This document shows, piece by piece, positions 22,094 to 27,181 of a stretch of DNA of 27,181 nucleotides. Where the stretch lies: positions 1-27,181 of IMG/VR virus record IMGVR_UViG_3300035138_000084. One strand, given 5' to 3'. Position 1 is the first letter of the stretch. Each line of letters begins with the position of its first letter. The position numbers were made by a program, and so were the translations under genes. A model generated the notes under the pieces. The model searched no databases. It was given only the letters and a program-made list of their open reading frames with translations, and had not been told where the DNA came from. The DNA is from a virus.

Positions 22094-22501
22094 TTACCTC
22101 TGTACTACCTGCCCACCTTTCCCTTTTATATATTTATCAGGATCCTCTTTTTTCTTTTCCCGATAGGGTTTTTGGCGTTGGTATTCCGATTGATAATCCT
22201 TCCAGTTCGTGATATGAATTCCCTTGCCATCTTCTTTTATCCGGCCCTCATCCTTGCACTTCTTAAGCGTGACTTCCAACAATTCTAAAGTAACATTTAG
22301 GCGGTTGGCTATAAATTCATGGGGATACGGACGGCTGTCCTTATCTGAAATCGTGCCAGGCTCACTGCAAAGGGCGGAAAAATTCAGAAGGTCATACCAC
22401 ACACCGCGTTCATCTGATTCAAGTTGATAACGGATAGAACCGTAAAGGCAATCGGCGGGATAAAGTTTAATCCATCGGCGCTTCCAAGAGGCTCGGCTCA
22501 T
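22094..22501 (-). CDS. Phage replisome organiser N-terminal-like protein
   Basis: The 135-residue product starts SRASWKRRWIKLYPADCLYG, then SIRYQLESDERGVWYDLLNF, GTISDKDSRPYPHEFIANRL and LEVTLKKCKDEGRI. This is the winged-helix pattern of phage replisome organiser N-terminal domains, which bind origin DNA and recruit helicase loaders. The basic tail (YREKKKEDPDKYIKGKGG) replaces the usual longer C-terminal half, so it is short. AAAGGAG precedes the ATG. An extended -10 promoter and repeated motifs lie directly upstream at 22522-22621. Confidence 0.75.
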   Translation of the reverse strand: MSRASWKRRWIKLYPADCLYGSIRYQLESDERGVWYDLLNFSALCSEPGTISDKDSRPYPHEFIANRLNVTLELLEVTLKKCKDEGRIKEDGKGIHITNWKDYQSEYQRQKPYREKKKEDPDKYIKGKGGQVVQR

Positions 22502-22521
22502 TTGGGCACTCCTTTTATCGT

Positions 22522-22530
22522 ATTATATCA
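22522..22530 (-). promoter_or_regulatory. Extended -10 promoter for the replisome-organiser gene
   Basis: Read on the minus strand the sequence is TGATATAAT: a perfect TATAAT (22522-22527) with TG one base upstream. No good -35 is needed for this class. Start of transcription would be near 22515, giving a leader of about 14 nt with the AAAGGAG ribosome-binding site inside it. Confidence 0.65.
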
Positions 22531-22625
22531 CAGGTTACTACTAAAGTTACAGCATTCCTCGTAGAAAGTTACTCATAAAGTTATAAAATCTCCTCTTATC
22601 TTATCTATATATTATCTTATCTTTA
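22531..22625. other. AT-rich repeat region, candidate replication origin or operator
   Basis: GTTAC-type motifs recur as GGTTACTA (22533), AAAGTTAC (22543), AAAGTTAC (22565) and AAAGTTAT (22577). An AT-rich block follows with two tandem TTATC pairs (22596-22605 and 22612-22621) around TATATA. The layout of iterated sites next to an easily melted block, upstream of a replisome-organiser gene, is origin-like. It might equally be an operator set for the promoter at 22522. Confidence 0.4.
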
Positions 22626-22974
22626 GGGGGGTTGTTAAGGGGGGATTTCTGTTCGTTCCCCACTTATGAACAGGCAACCCCCAGCGATGTTTGAGTCCGG
22701 TCCATACACAGTGTTTCATTTTCCAACGCCGCTTGACTGCCGGCTCTCCTAATATTTCCCGCTCCCGTAGGATCCGGGGCTTATTCTGCTCATAGTAATT
22801 TCGGTTTTTCCCTTTACCTGCTCGGCTAGGCTTCGGCGGTATAGGAGTCAGCAGTAGCCCTACTTTTGAAAACTCGTCGAAGCGGTGGCCTCCCTGAAGA
22901 CACAACCATTCCCTATCATCCTTTAACCATTCCAGGTCGCCACCGCATTTAGGACAGGCTTTCAGTTTGAGCAT
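22612..22974 (-). CDS. Zinc-ribbon protein (120 aa)
   Basis: The product begins MLKLKACPKCGGDLEWLKDD and has CLQGGHRFDEF: CPKC plus Cys and His in a ribbon. The remainder is basic (PPKPSRAGKGKNRNYYEQNK, EPAVKRRWKMKHCVW). Basic zinc-ribbon proteins of this size are common in phages and mobile regions of anaerobic bacteria and probably bind nucleic acid. The start overlaps the methyltransferase stop by one base (TGATG). No function is known. Confidence 0.65.
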   Translation of the reverse strand: MLKLKACPKCGGDLEWLKDDREWLCLQGGHRFDEFSKVGLLLTPIPPKPSRAGKGKNRNYYEQNKPRILREREILGEPAVKRRWKMKHCVWTGLKHRWGLPVHKWGTNRNPPLTTPLKIR

Positions 22975-23657
22975 CAGATATTCAACTCCATAACTGATTG
23001 CCTACACCGATTAGCCGCAATCTCGCAATACTTCTCCTCTATCTCTATGCCTATGCACTTGCGGTTGAGATATTTGGCCGCTACTGCCGTTGTCCCGCTT
23101 CCTAAAAAGGGGTCGCAGACAGAATTATTGCTGAACCAATTGACTAACCAAGTCAAATGGTCTAATCTCCGCGGTGTAGGGTGCGGCATAGCTAGAGCAG
23201 CTTCTATGCGTTTGTGGTTATTTTTTGTATGGCGAAGAAATTGTTTGTCCGACCTAGTGGCTATACAACGGCCAGGCATCAGGAATCGCCCCTCTCGAGC
23301 TGCTGGGGGAATACCAAAGACATAGGCAATATCACCACCATAAAGTATTCGCCCTTTATAATGCGGCCGTGCATAATCAAGATTGCATATCCGCAGAAAT
23401 GGCCAGCTCGAGGGAACGCTAGATAGAAAACGGGGGTCACTATCACAACCAAGATGAACTACCAGCCTCTCAGCTCGAGGCAGGGCTAAACACATTTCAC
23501 GGAAAAGCTCCGATGGGTTCTCCTGCCCTTGCATTTTCACCGCGGCATTAGGCCAAACAGGGTCAGTTATTACCGTCTCGAGCTCGAGCTGTGGCAGTAT
23601 CTCCCGACAGTCTCCGTGATAGATGGTTACATAGTTGTCTTTGTAGTAGGGTTTCAA
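22974..23657 (-). CDS. DNA (adenine-N6 or cytosine-N4) methyltransferase
   Basis: The 227-residue enzyme has motif IV TDPVWPN (residues 31-37, a variant of (D/S)PP(Y/W)) and motif I CDPFLGSGTTAVAAKYLN (181-198), in the motif IV-before-I order of beta-type enzymes. PHPTPRRLDHLTWLVNWF fits the segment between them, and IGIEIEEKYCEIAANR the strand after motif I. It would transfer a methyl group from S-adenosylmethionine to DNA; the target site is unknown. The start is TTG 23657, overlapping the previous stop (TTGA) and preceded by GGGGAGG. No restriction enzyme is adjacent, so an anti-restriction or regulatory role is likely. Confidence 0.88.
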   Translation of the reverse strand: MKPYYKDNYVTIYHGDCREILPQLELETVITDPVWPNAAVKMQGQENPSELFREMCLALPRAERLVVHLGCDSDPRFLSSVPSSWPFLRICNLDYARPHYKGRILYGGDIAYVFGIPPAAREGRFLMPGRCIATRSDKQFLRHTKNNHKRIEAALAMPHPTPRRLDHLTWLVNWFSNNSVCDPFLGSGTTAVAAKYLNRKCIGIEIEEKYCEIAANRCRQSVMELNI

Positions 23658-24010
23658 AGCAGCCTCCCCTGTCTATTATCACTCCAGTATGCCCCCACAT
23701 TATCAAGCACCTTTCTTTTCCTGTGAGATAGATGTTCTATGCGGGTCTGTAACGATAGGAGATGCTCCTCGGCCTCTTTATGACTGGTAGCTAAGAAGTA
23801 ACCGGCGGGCGGTTCCGAGGTCGAAACTATAGGCAAGCCGTTTTCTATAAGCTCCTCCAGCATCGCCCTGACCTGCCTATTCCTCTGGCCTACCATCCGC
23901 GCTAAAGACTCACCGGTAATGGCCGAATCCCTCCCCTGGTGTCTCTCAAGGATACTACGGAGTTCCTGTTTCAAGTCTGTTTTAGTAAGCCTGGTTAGAG
24001 TAACCATCAT
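23654..24010 (-). CDS. Winged-helix DNA-binding regulator-like protein
   Basis: The 118-residue product has a predicted HTH (ITGESLARMVGQRNRQVRAM) and wing (LEELIENGLPIVST ... PPAGYFLATS), then a charged helix (KEAEEHLLSLQTRIEHLSHR). This is the layout of small phage winged-helix proteins related to the BirA/HTH_11 type. It may regulate this operon or work with the origin region. The first of two adjacent ATGs is chosen because AGGAG lies 6 nt before it. It overlaps the methyltransferase start by 4 nt. Confidence 0.68.
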   Translation of the reverse strand: MMVTLTRLTKTDLKQELRSILERHQGRDSAITGESLARMVGQRNRQVRAMLEELIENGLPIVSTSEPPAGYFLATSHKEAEEHLLSLQTRIEHLSHRKRKVLDNVGAYWSDNRQGRLL

Positions 24011-24024
24011 TCACCTCTCCTTAG

Positions 24025-24594
24025 TCAGTGGGGACGGGGACACAGATTTAATTCCCATCTTATTTTGTCAGCTTTACTTTGGCTTGGTTGTCTATCACGA
24101 GTTTTATTCCATGGTCTATATGCGACCCTTGTCTTTGCTTCCCAGCCTGCCGCTTTATAGATAATTCCTTTGTGAACTTCGGTGTCTTGGTATGATATTA
24201 GCCGCTTGATATTGGGCAGTCGTTTCTTGATAAGTAAAACCATAATACGGAGCATCCTTGAGGCGGTATTCTTTGGGGCTTCGGGGGCTATCGTCATTCG
24301 TCTTAATTCTAAAGTAGTGTCCATATCAAAGGCTTGGTTTACTGGCGATGACCATATTCCCACAGCGAACCACTCACTATTGAATATTGCCCCAAAGCAG
24401 ATATAATGCCTATTCCGTGTAACATTGCTCCAATCTATTTCGGGAAGCCGACTATGCCATTTCTCATTTAGGATGCAAGCTGCCCTAACGCCGATTTCTT
24501 TAATCTCAAACTGGAGCGGTGAGGTCGGGATTGAACCGCCGCCTTTTATCTGGAATGATAACTGTTCTTCCACTAAACTATCACCGCCTGCCAT
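24025..24594 (-). CDS. Mom-like GNAT-fold DNA modification protein
   Basis: The core (residues ~29-165) has patterns seen in phage Mu Mom-like proteins: FEIKEIGVRAACILNEKWHS, FGAIFNSEWFAVGIWSSPV, LELRRMTIAPEAPKNTASRM, then LISYQDTEVHKGIIYKAAGW. Mu Mom changes adenine in phage DNA to a carbamoylmethyl form and so blocks host restriction; many relatives are uncharacterised, so the chemistry here is inferred. The N-terminal 28 codons (bases 24511-24594) coincide with a tRNA-Gly-like sequence on the same strand. The ATG at 24594 has only AGAGGGA one base away, and no in-frame ATG, GTG or TTG occurs between the tRNA end and the core, so the true start is uncertain. It lies 14 nt before the regulator gene. 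Confidence 0.65.
   Translation of the reverse strand: MAGGDSLVEEQLSFQIKGGGSIPTSPLQFEIKEIGVRAACILNEKWHSRLPEIDWSNVTRNRHYICFGAIFNSEWFAVGIWSSPVNQAFDMDTTLELRRMTIAPEAPKNTASRMLRIMVLLIKKRLPNIKRLISYQDTEVHKGIIYKAAGWEAKTRVAYRPWNKTRDRQPSQSKADKIRWELNLCPRPH
24512..24587 (-). tRNA. tRNA-Gly(UCC)-like gene, degenerate
   Basis: On the minus strand a 76-nt cloverleaf can be drawn with a perfect 7-bp acceptor (GCGGTGA/TCACCGC), discriminator T and encoded CCA. It has TA at 8-9 and a Gly-type D arm (GTTTAGTGGAAGAAC). The anticodon stem TTATC/GATAA leaves a 6-nt loop ATTCCA with anticodon UCC; the T arm is GGCGG-TTCAATC-CCG(A)CC with one bulged A. The short anticodon loop and the T-stem bulge are unusual, so it may be a divergent phage tRNA or a decaying one. 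It overlaps the 5' end of the Mom-like frame. Confidence 0.65.
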
Positions 24595-24621
24595 TCCCTC
24601 TAAGTGCAGCCATGACCCCTG

Positions 24622-24804
24622 CTAGGATTTAGACTCACCTTTTAGTAATTCGTTGGGGCTAAGTTGCCCCTGTTCTCTTGCTCGCTTAAATTCTTTTAGG
24701 GCCTCAATGCCGAATTGTTTGGCCTGACTAACCCGTGCTGGAGTATGGGGGTGTTGGTTGGTAAAGTCAGCCTCTAATTCCTTGATAGCCTCGTCAATAG
24801 TCAT
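24622..24804 (-). CDS. Small hypothetical protein (60 aa)
   Basis: The start is ATG 24804 because AAAGGAG lies about 9 nt upstream and because a longer frame (to 24906) would overlap the next gene's 3' part in another frame. The product MTIDEAIKELEADFTNQH ... QAKQFGIEALKEFKRAREQG is an all-helical small protein of a type common in phage early regions. The function is unknown. Confidence 0.6.
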   Translation of the reverse strand: MTIDEAIKELEADFTNQHPHTPARVSQAKQFGIEALKEFKRAREQGQLSPNELLKGESKS

Positions 24805-24851
24805 CAGTCCCATCTCCTTTCTATTTATTTTTATCCCCTGGGGTGGGGGCA

Positions 24852-25028
24852 CTATTTGTTTTCCCTTATGACCGTTCCCCAGTCGGTTAATCTTGGCCTT
24901 CCGCACCTAAAACACATAAACCCCAAGTCTCTTTTGCCATTGATTGGGTTATAGCGGACTACTCCATCATCGTGTCCCTTAACAAGACAAATCAAACTGC
25001 GCCAAAACCAGAAAAATCTTTGCTTCAT
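24852..25028 (-). CDS. Small Cys-rich protein with CxxC pair (58 aa)
   Basis: ATG 25028 follows GGGGGGA. The 58-residue product starts MKQRFFWFWRSLICLVKGHD and carries MCFRCGRPRL near its end, so Cys14, His19, Cys39 and Cys42 could bind one zinc. It fills the space between the 60-aa gene and the next Cys-rich gene. The function is unknown; similar one-zinc small proteins are common in phages. Confidence 0.6.
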   Translation of the reverse strand: MKQRFFWFWRSLICLVKGHDDGVVRYNPINGKRDLGFMCFRCGRPRLTDWGTVIRENK

Positions 25029-25029
25029 A

Positions 25030-25647
25030 TCATCCCCCCTTATCCTGCTCCCCTAGTGGCTCGGACTTGAGGCAATTTTTAAGGCAGTCATGGCATCTCA
25101 TCTCATATTCTTCGCATTTCCGCACAGCTTCTTCCGATTGTCCAGCCCTAATATATGGGCATTCTGTTCGGCGCTCAAACAGCCCCATCTTATCGGCAGC
25201 ATCAAACACCCTCTCCACAGCATCCCGTTCAATGGCTCGGATTTCAGAAGGGGAACGGTAGCCGAGGGAGTGAAGTAGTTTTTTGAGTTCTGTTCTAACG
25301 CATTTACCACAATCTACGAGACTCAATTTACTGCCCTTAATCGTATAATCTTCGCAATTACCTTTAGGGGGGCAAGCATCTCTACATAGTTTATCCATAA
25401 ACCAAATTAGCTCCTCTATCGCCTGCCCCTCTGTCTGCGCAGCTCCCCCCCCCTTTTCCCAGCCGAGGGTGCGGAGCTTGCGTAATAGCATTTTAGTCCG
25501 ACCCTTCCAATATTTCTGCATAAGGGTAGGCAATTCCCCCCAAGATGGGCAAGATATAGCTTTGACCTTTAGGGCGTGTTCTTCAACCTCATAAAGTATC
25601 TTTGCCAGTTCCTCTATGTCTTTATCTGGTTGGGGTGGATTAGTCAT
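25030..25647 (-). CDS. Cys-rich hypothetical protein (205 aa)
   Basis: The product has an N-terminal helical half (KDIEELAKILYEVEEHALKV, GRTKMLLRKLRTLGWEKG) and a C-terminal half with more than ten cysteines: KLCRDACPPKGNCEDY, VDCGKCVRTE, RTECPYIRAG and RCHDCLKNCLKSE. Such spacing suits zinc or iron-sulphur binding. The start overlaps the preceding stop in TAATG. No family is recognised. Confidence 0.6.
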   Translation of the reverse strand: MTNPPQPDKDIEELAKILYEVEEHALKVKAISCPSWGELPTLMQKYWKGRTKMLLRKLRTLGWEKGGGAAQTEGQAIEELIWFMDKLCRDACPPKGNCEDYTIKGSKLSLVDCGKCVRTELKKLLHSLGYRSPSEIRAIERDAVERVFDAADKMGLFERRTECPYIRAGQSEEAVRKCEEYEMRCHDCLKNCLKSEPLGEQDKGG

Positions 25648-25772
25648 TACGCATTCTCCTCGACAGCCTCTGGTATTTCGGTGTTACAATAGGGACAACA
25701 GCCGTCTAATAGTTCTTCTGGATTAAGCTCTACATCACAATGCGGACAATAGAATTTTTCCTTTTTAGCCAT
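25647..25772 (-). CDS. Two-knuckle zinc-ribbon peptide (41 aa)
   Basis: ATG 25772 opens 41 codons. The peptide MAKKEKFYCPHCDVELNP ... GCCPYCNTEIPEAVEENA has two CPxC knuckles 16 residues apart, an ideal zinc ribbon, with an acidic tail. It overlaps the next gene by one base (TAATG) and begins one base before the end of the gene on its other side. It could be a transcription or replication cofactor; no family is assigned. Confidence 0.7.
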   Translation of the reverse strand: MAKKEKFYCPHCDVELNPEELLDGCCPYCNTEIPEAVEENA

Positions 25773-25991
25773 CTATCCGTCCTCCTTTATCCCTTCAATA
25801 TCTTCTCTTTCTGCTTGTATTGCTCTAGGGAAAACAGTCGCCAATTTCACTACCCTGTCTTTGTCATCCCCGTAATAGTGCTTAGATATAGGGGTAAGTT
25901 GATATATATTACCCAAATCATCTTTTATAAAAGGTGTGCCGTCTTCCCAATTAGAGCCGTTCTTATAAAGATAGATTTTAATTTCTCTCAT
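25773..25991 (-). CDS. Small hypothetical protein (72 aa)
   Basis: The start is ATG 25991, with AAGGGA 7 nt upstream and an ATGA overlap with the previous gene; the longer frame to 26060 is not needed. The product MREIKIYLYKNGSNWEDGTP ... LGNIYQLTPISKHYYGDDK has a beta-rich first half and a charged helical end. No family is recognised. Confidence 0.55.
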   Translation of the reverse strand: MREIKIYLYKNGSNWEDGTPFIKDDLGNIYQLTPISKHYYGDDKDRVVKLATVFPRAIQAEREDIEGIKEDG

Positions 25992-26296
25992 TTCACCATC
26001 CCTTCTGGTAATGTGCCCTGCTTGAGAGCCTCTATCCCCTCTAAAATTCGTAGCCGACACTGGCTCAATGAGTTAAATAGTTTATCAGGACTCATTCCCT
26101 CCAATTTCAGGCGTTCCAGCCTCTCCCCGATGGCCCGTCTCTCCTGCTCCTGTTCCTTTTTACAAGAGGCTAGTTGGGCATCCAAAATATCTTCTAAGAC
26201 CAGCATTTCTTCTCGGTCTAGCTCGGCCGATGTATCTTGCTTACTCCAAGATTTATTCCATTCAGCCCGTATTTCTTTCCGTGTTATCCGTTTCAT
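25988..26296 (-). CDS. Coiled-coil hypothetical protein (102 aa)
   Basis: ATG 26296 lies in an ATGA overlap with the upstream small gene and follows AAGGAGGG at about 10 nt; the frame to 26371 is overlap only. The product is almost wholly charged helix (LDREEMLVLEDILDAQLASC, KKEQEQERRAIGERLERLKL, CRLRILEGIEALKQGTLPEG). No family is recognised. Confidence 0.55.
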   Translation of the reverse strand: MKRITRKEIRAEWNKSWSKQDTSAELDREEMLVLEDILDAQLASCKKEQEQERRAIGERLERLKLEGMSPDKLFNSLSQCRLRILEGIEALKQGTLPEGMVK

Positions 26297-26445
26297 TGGT
26301 GCTTGCCCTCCTTCAGTATATTGCGTTGTTTTTCCATTAGCTTGTCTCGCACTCTTTGGCAATCTGGGCATAAAGTTCTTTTCACATATGGCGCAAATCG
26401 GGGGTTTACGTCTGCCTCGTGTCCACAGAAATGTTTTATCTTCAG
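26293..26445 (-). CDS. Zinc-finger peptide with probable CTG start (50 aa)
   Basis: The 50-codon frame reads LKIKHFCGHEADVNPRFAP, then YVKRTLCPDCQRVRDKLMEK. The CGH and CPDC pairs form a clear zinc site. The frame can only begin at CTG 26445, 4 nt after AAGGAGGGG and just behind the previous stop; no ATG, GTG or TTG lies before the first cysteine. It ends in an ATGA overlap with the next gene. CTG starts are rare but known in bacteria. The peptide is likely real because of the motif and tight packing. Confidence 0.6.
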   Translation of the reverse strand: MKIKHFCGHEADVNPRFAPYVKRTLCPDCQRVRDKLMEKQRNILKEGKHQ

Positions 26446-26446
26446 T

Positions 26447-26842
26447 TCACCCCTCCTTTGGTGTCCCCGTAACTATGGAGACGACCTTTGGGTATAATTT
26501 GCGGATTTTAAGGGCGGCGTTTTCAATATAGGTTTTGTGGCTAGTCTGTGGCTCTTCTTCCCCCCCAAGTAATGAATAGACGTCAGCCAAAATCCCGACT
26601 ATGTAATCTAAATCTCTCCCAAACGGCGGCATTTCCTCATCAGCCAGCTTCACTACTCCAAGTTCGTCGAGTTTGAGAGCTAAGCTGTCAAAACTATCTA
26701 GCCAAGTTGCCCTTACATGGTCGGGTTGCTCGGACAAGTGGGCTGGCTTTGCTCCGACATATTTCCTGAACTTATTAAAAAGCCATTCTGCACCCGCCTC
26801 CCGTATCTTATCTATGTTCTCTGGTAAAGGTTTGCTAGTCAT
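26447..26842 (-). CDS. Uncharacterised protein (131 aa)
   Basis: The start is ATG 26842, which overlaps the stop of the preceding gene (ATGA) and has AGGA 8 nt upstream; another ATG at 26851 has no spacing from its AGG. The product MTSKPLPENIDKIREAGAEW ... RDLDYIVGILADVYSLLGGE is acidic and helical, with PQTSHKTYIENAALKIRKLY near the end. No enzyme motif or family is recognised. Confidence 0.6.
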   Translation of the reverse strand: MTSKPLPENIDKIREAGAEWLFNKFRKYVGAKPAHLSEQPDHVRATWLDSFDSLALKLDELGVVKLADEEMPPFGRDLDYIVGILADVYSLLGGEEEPQTSHKTYIENAALKIRKLYPKVVSIVTGTPKEG

Positions 26843-27181
26843 TGTGTGCATCCTGTTGGATATATCCTGTACTCTTTTCGTTGTGATGGCAATGTAAGTT
26901 GTTCAAAATCCCAATAACCTTGATAGGATTGACGGCTTCTAATAATTAACGGAGTGTTTTCCCTTAATATGATTTCCAAACGCTTTAAATATACCTCAAT
27001 TCGTTTGGGGTCAGATTCAAATATTACCCTCTCTGTAATCTCACGAACCTTGTGCCTTACTTGATGGCAGGAGGGGCAAAGTTCTCGTGTATTGCTTTCT
27101 ATATATTCGCCGCCTTCTACACCAGGTTTTATTCTGTCGGTTTCCGTTTTTGTCTCACAGCCACACCGAAAACAAACCTTC
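26839..27181 (-). CDS. Zinc-finger protein, 5' end outside window
   Basis: The frame is open to the window edge (first full codon at 27180) and shows 113 residues. VCFRCGCETKTETDR and ELCPSCHQVRHKV form two CxxC pairs about 30 residues apart, a zinc ribbon. The rest (RIEVYLKRLEIILRENTPLI, LPSQRKEYRIYPTG) is basic. It resembles the recognition or zinc part of HNH-like or recombination-associated proteins, but no catalytic motif is visible in this fragment. It ends in an ATGA overlap with the next gene. Confidence 0.6.
   Translation of the reverse strand, partial: KVCFRCGCETKTETDRIKPGVEGGEYIESNTRELCPSCHQVRHKVREITERVIFESDPKRIEVYLKRLEIILRENTPLIIRSRQSYQGYWDFEQLTLPSQRKEYRIYPTGCTQ

Noticed and set aside
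24512-24587. tRNA fragment as a phage attachment site (attP)
   Set aside because: The whole tRNA shape is present, not only a 3' end, and no integrase gene is near it.
24805-24906. N-terminal extension of the 60-aa gene
   Set aside because: It overlaps the 58-aa Cys-rich gene, while ATG 24804 has a well-placed AAAGGAG.
25740-26531. 263-aa rightward frame opposite the leftward small genes
   Set aside because: The minus strand holds four tightly overlapping genes with ribosome-binding sites and zinc motifs; the plus frame starts without a signal and has no recognisable domain.

Overview
The window is a stretch of a tailed bacteriophage or prophage genome (siphovirus type, HK97-fold capsid). 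No integrase, host gene or rRNA is visible. Strong GGAGG-type ribosome-binding sites, genes packed with ATGA/TAATG/8-nt overlaps and CCA-encoding tRNAs point to a bacterial host. The zinc-ribbon-rich small proteins and overall style recall phages from anaerobic sediment or groundwater bacteria (Chloroflexota/Dehalococcoidia or Clostridia-like), but this is an impression and not a measurement.

Layout. Bases 1-21276 are one rightward late module. It starts with a cut-off metallophosphoesterase, two tiny ORFs and a DUF4406/nucleoside-deoxyribosyltransferase-like gene, followed by an intrinsic terminator. The head genes follow: prohead protease, major capsid protein, and a large repeat-bearing fibre/decoration-like protein. 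Next come a DUF1617-like protein, an initiator-like tRNA(CAU), two small ORFs, and the connector series (gp6-like adaptor, head closure, HK97 gp10-like, tail terminator). The tail genes are the major tail protein, tail assembly chaperones G and GT joined by a UUUUUUA -1 frameshift site, tape measure and distal tail protein. Three uncharacterised virion-type genes and two giant baseplate/adhesin genes follow. The module ends in four small membrane proteins that look like a lysis cluster; no endolysin is recognisable. Terminase and portal are not in the window and presumably lie upstream.

Bases 27181-21260 form a leftward module that meets the late module tail-to-tail with a 17-bp gene overlap. 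It carries many small Cys-rich/zinc-ribbon proteins, a degenerate tRNA-Gly-like gene fused to the 5' end of a Mom-like (GNAT-fold DNA modification) gene, a winged-helix-like regulator and an adenine/cytosine-N DNA methyltransferase. After a 110-bp AT-rich gap with a good extended -10 promoter and iterated GTTAC/TTATC motifs (candidate replication origin) come a replisome-organiser-like gene, a DUF1064 nuclease-like gene and a last hypothetical.

The most unusual part is 14953-20327. The tail hub (Gp37-like/TIGR01665-like) appears to be split over two genes: its N-terminal ~84 residues end the 949-aa protein, and the rest ends the 841-aa protein. The split is filled with adhesin-type modules: about 24 copies of a 14-15-residue LDALL repeat, a beta-sandwich insertion, and seven ~43-residue repeats that predict a seven-bladed beta-propeller.
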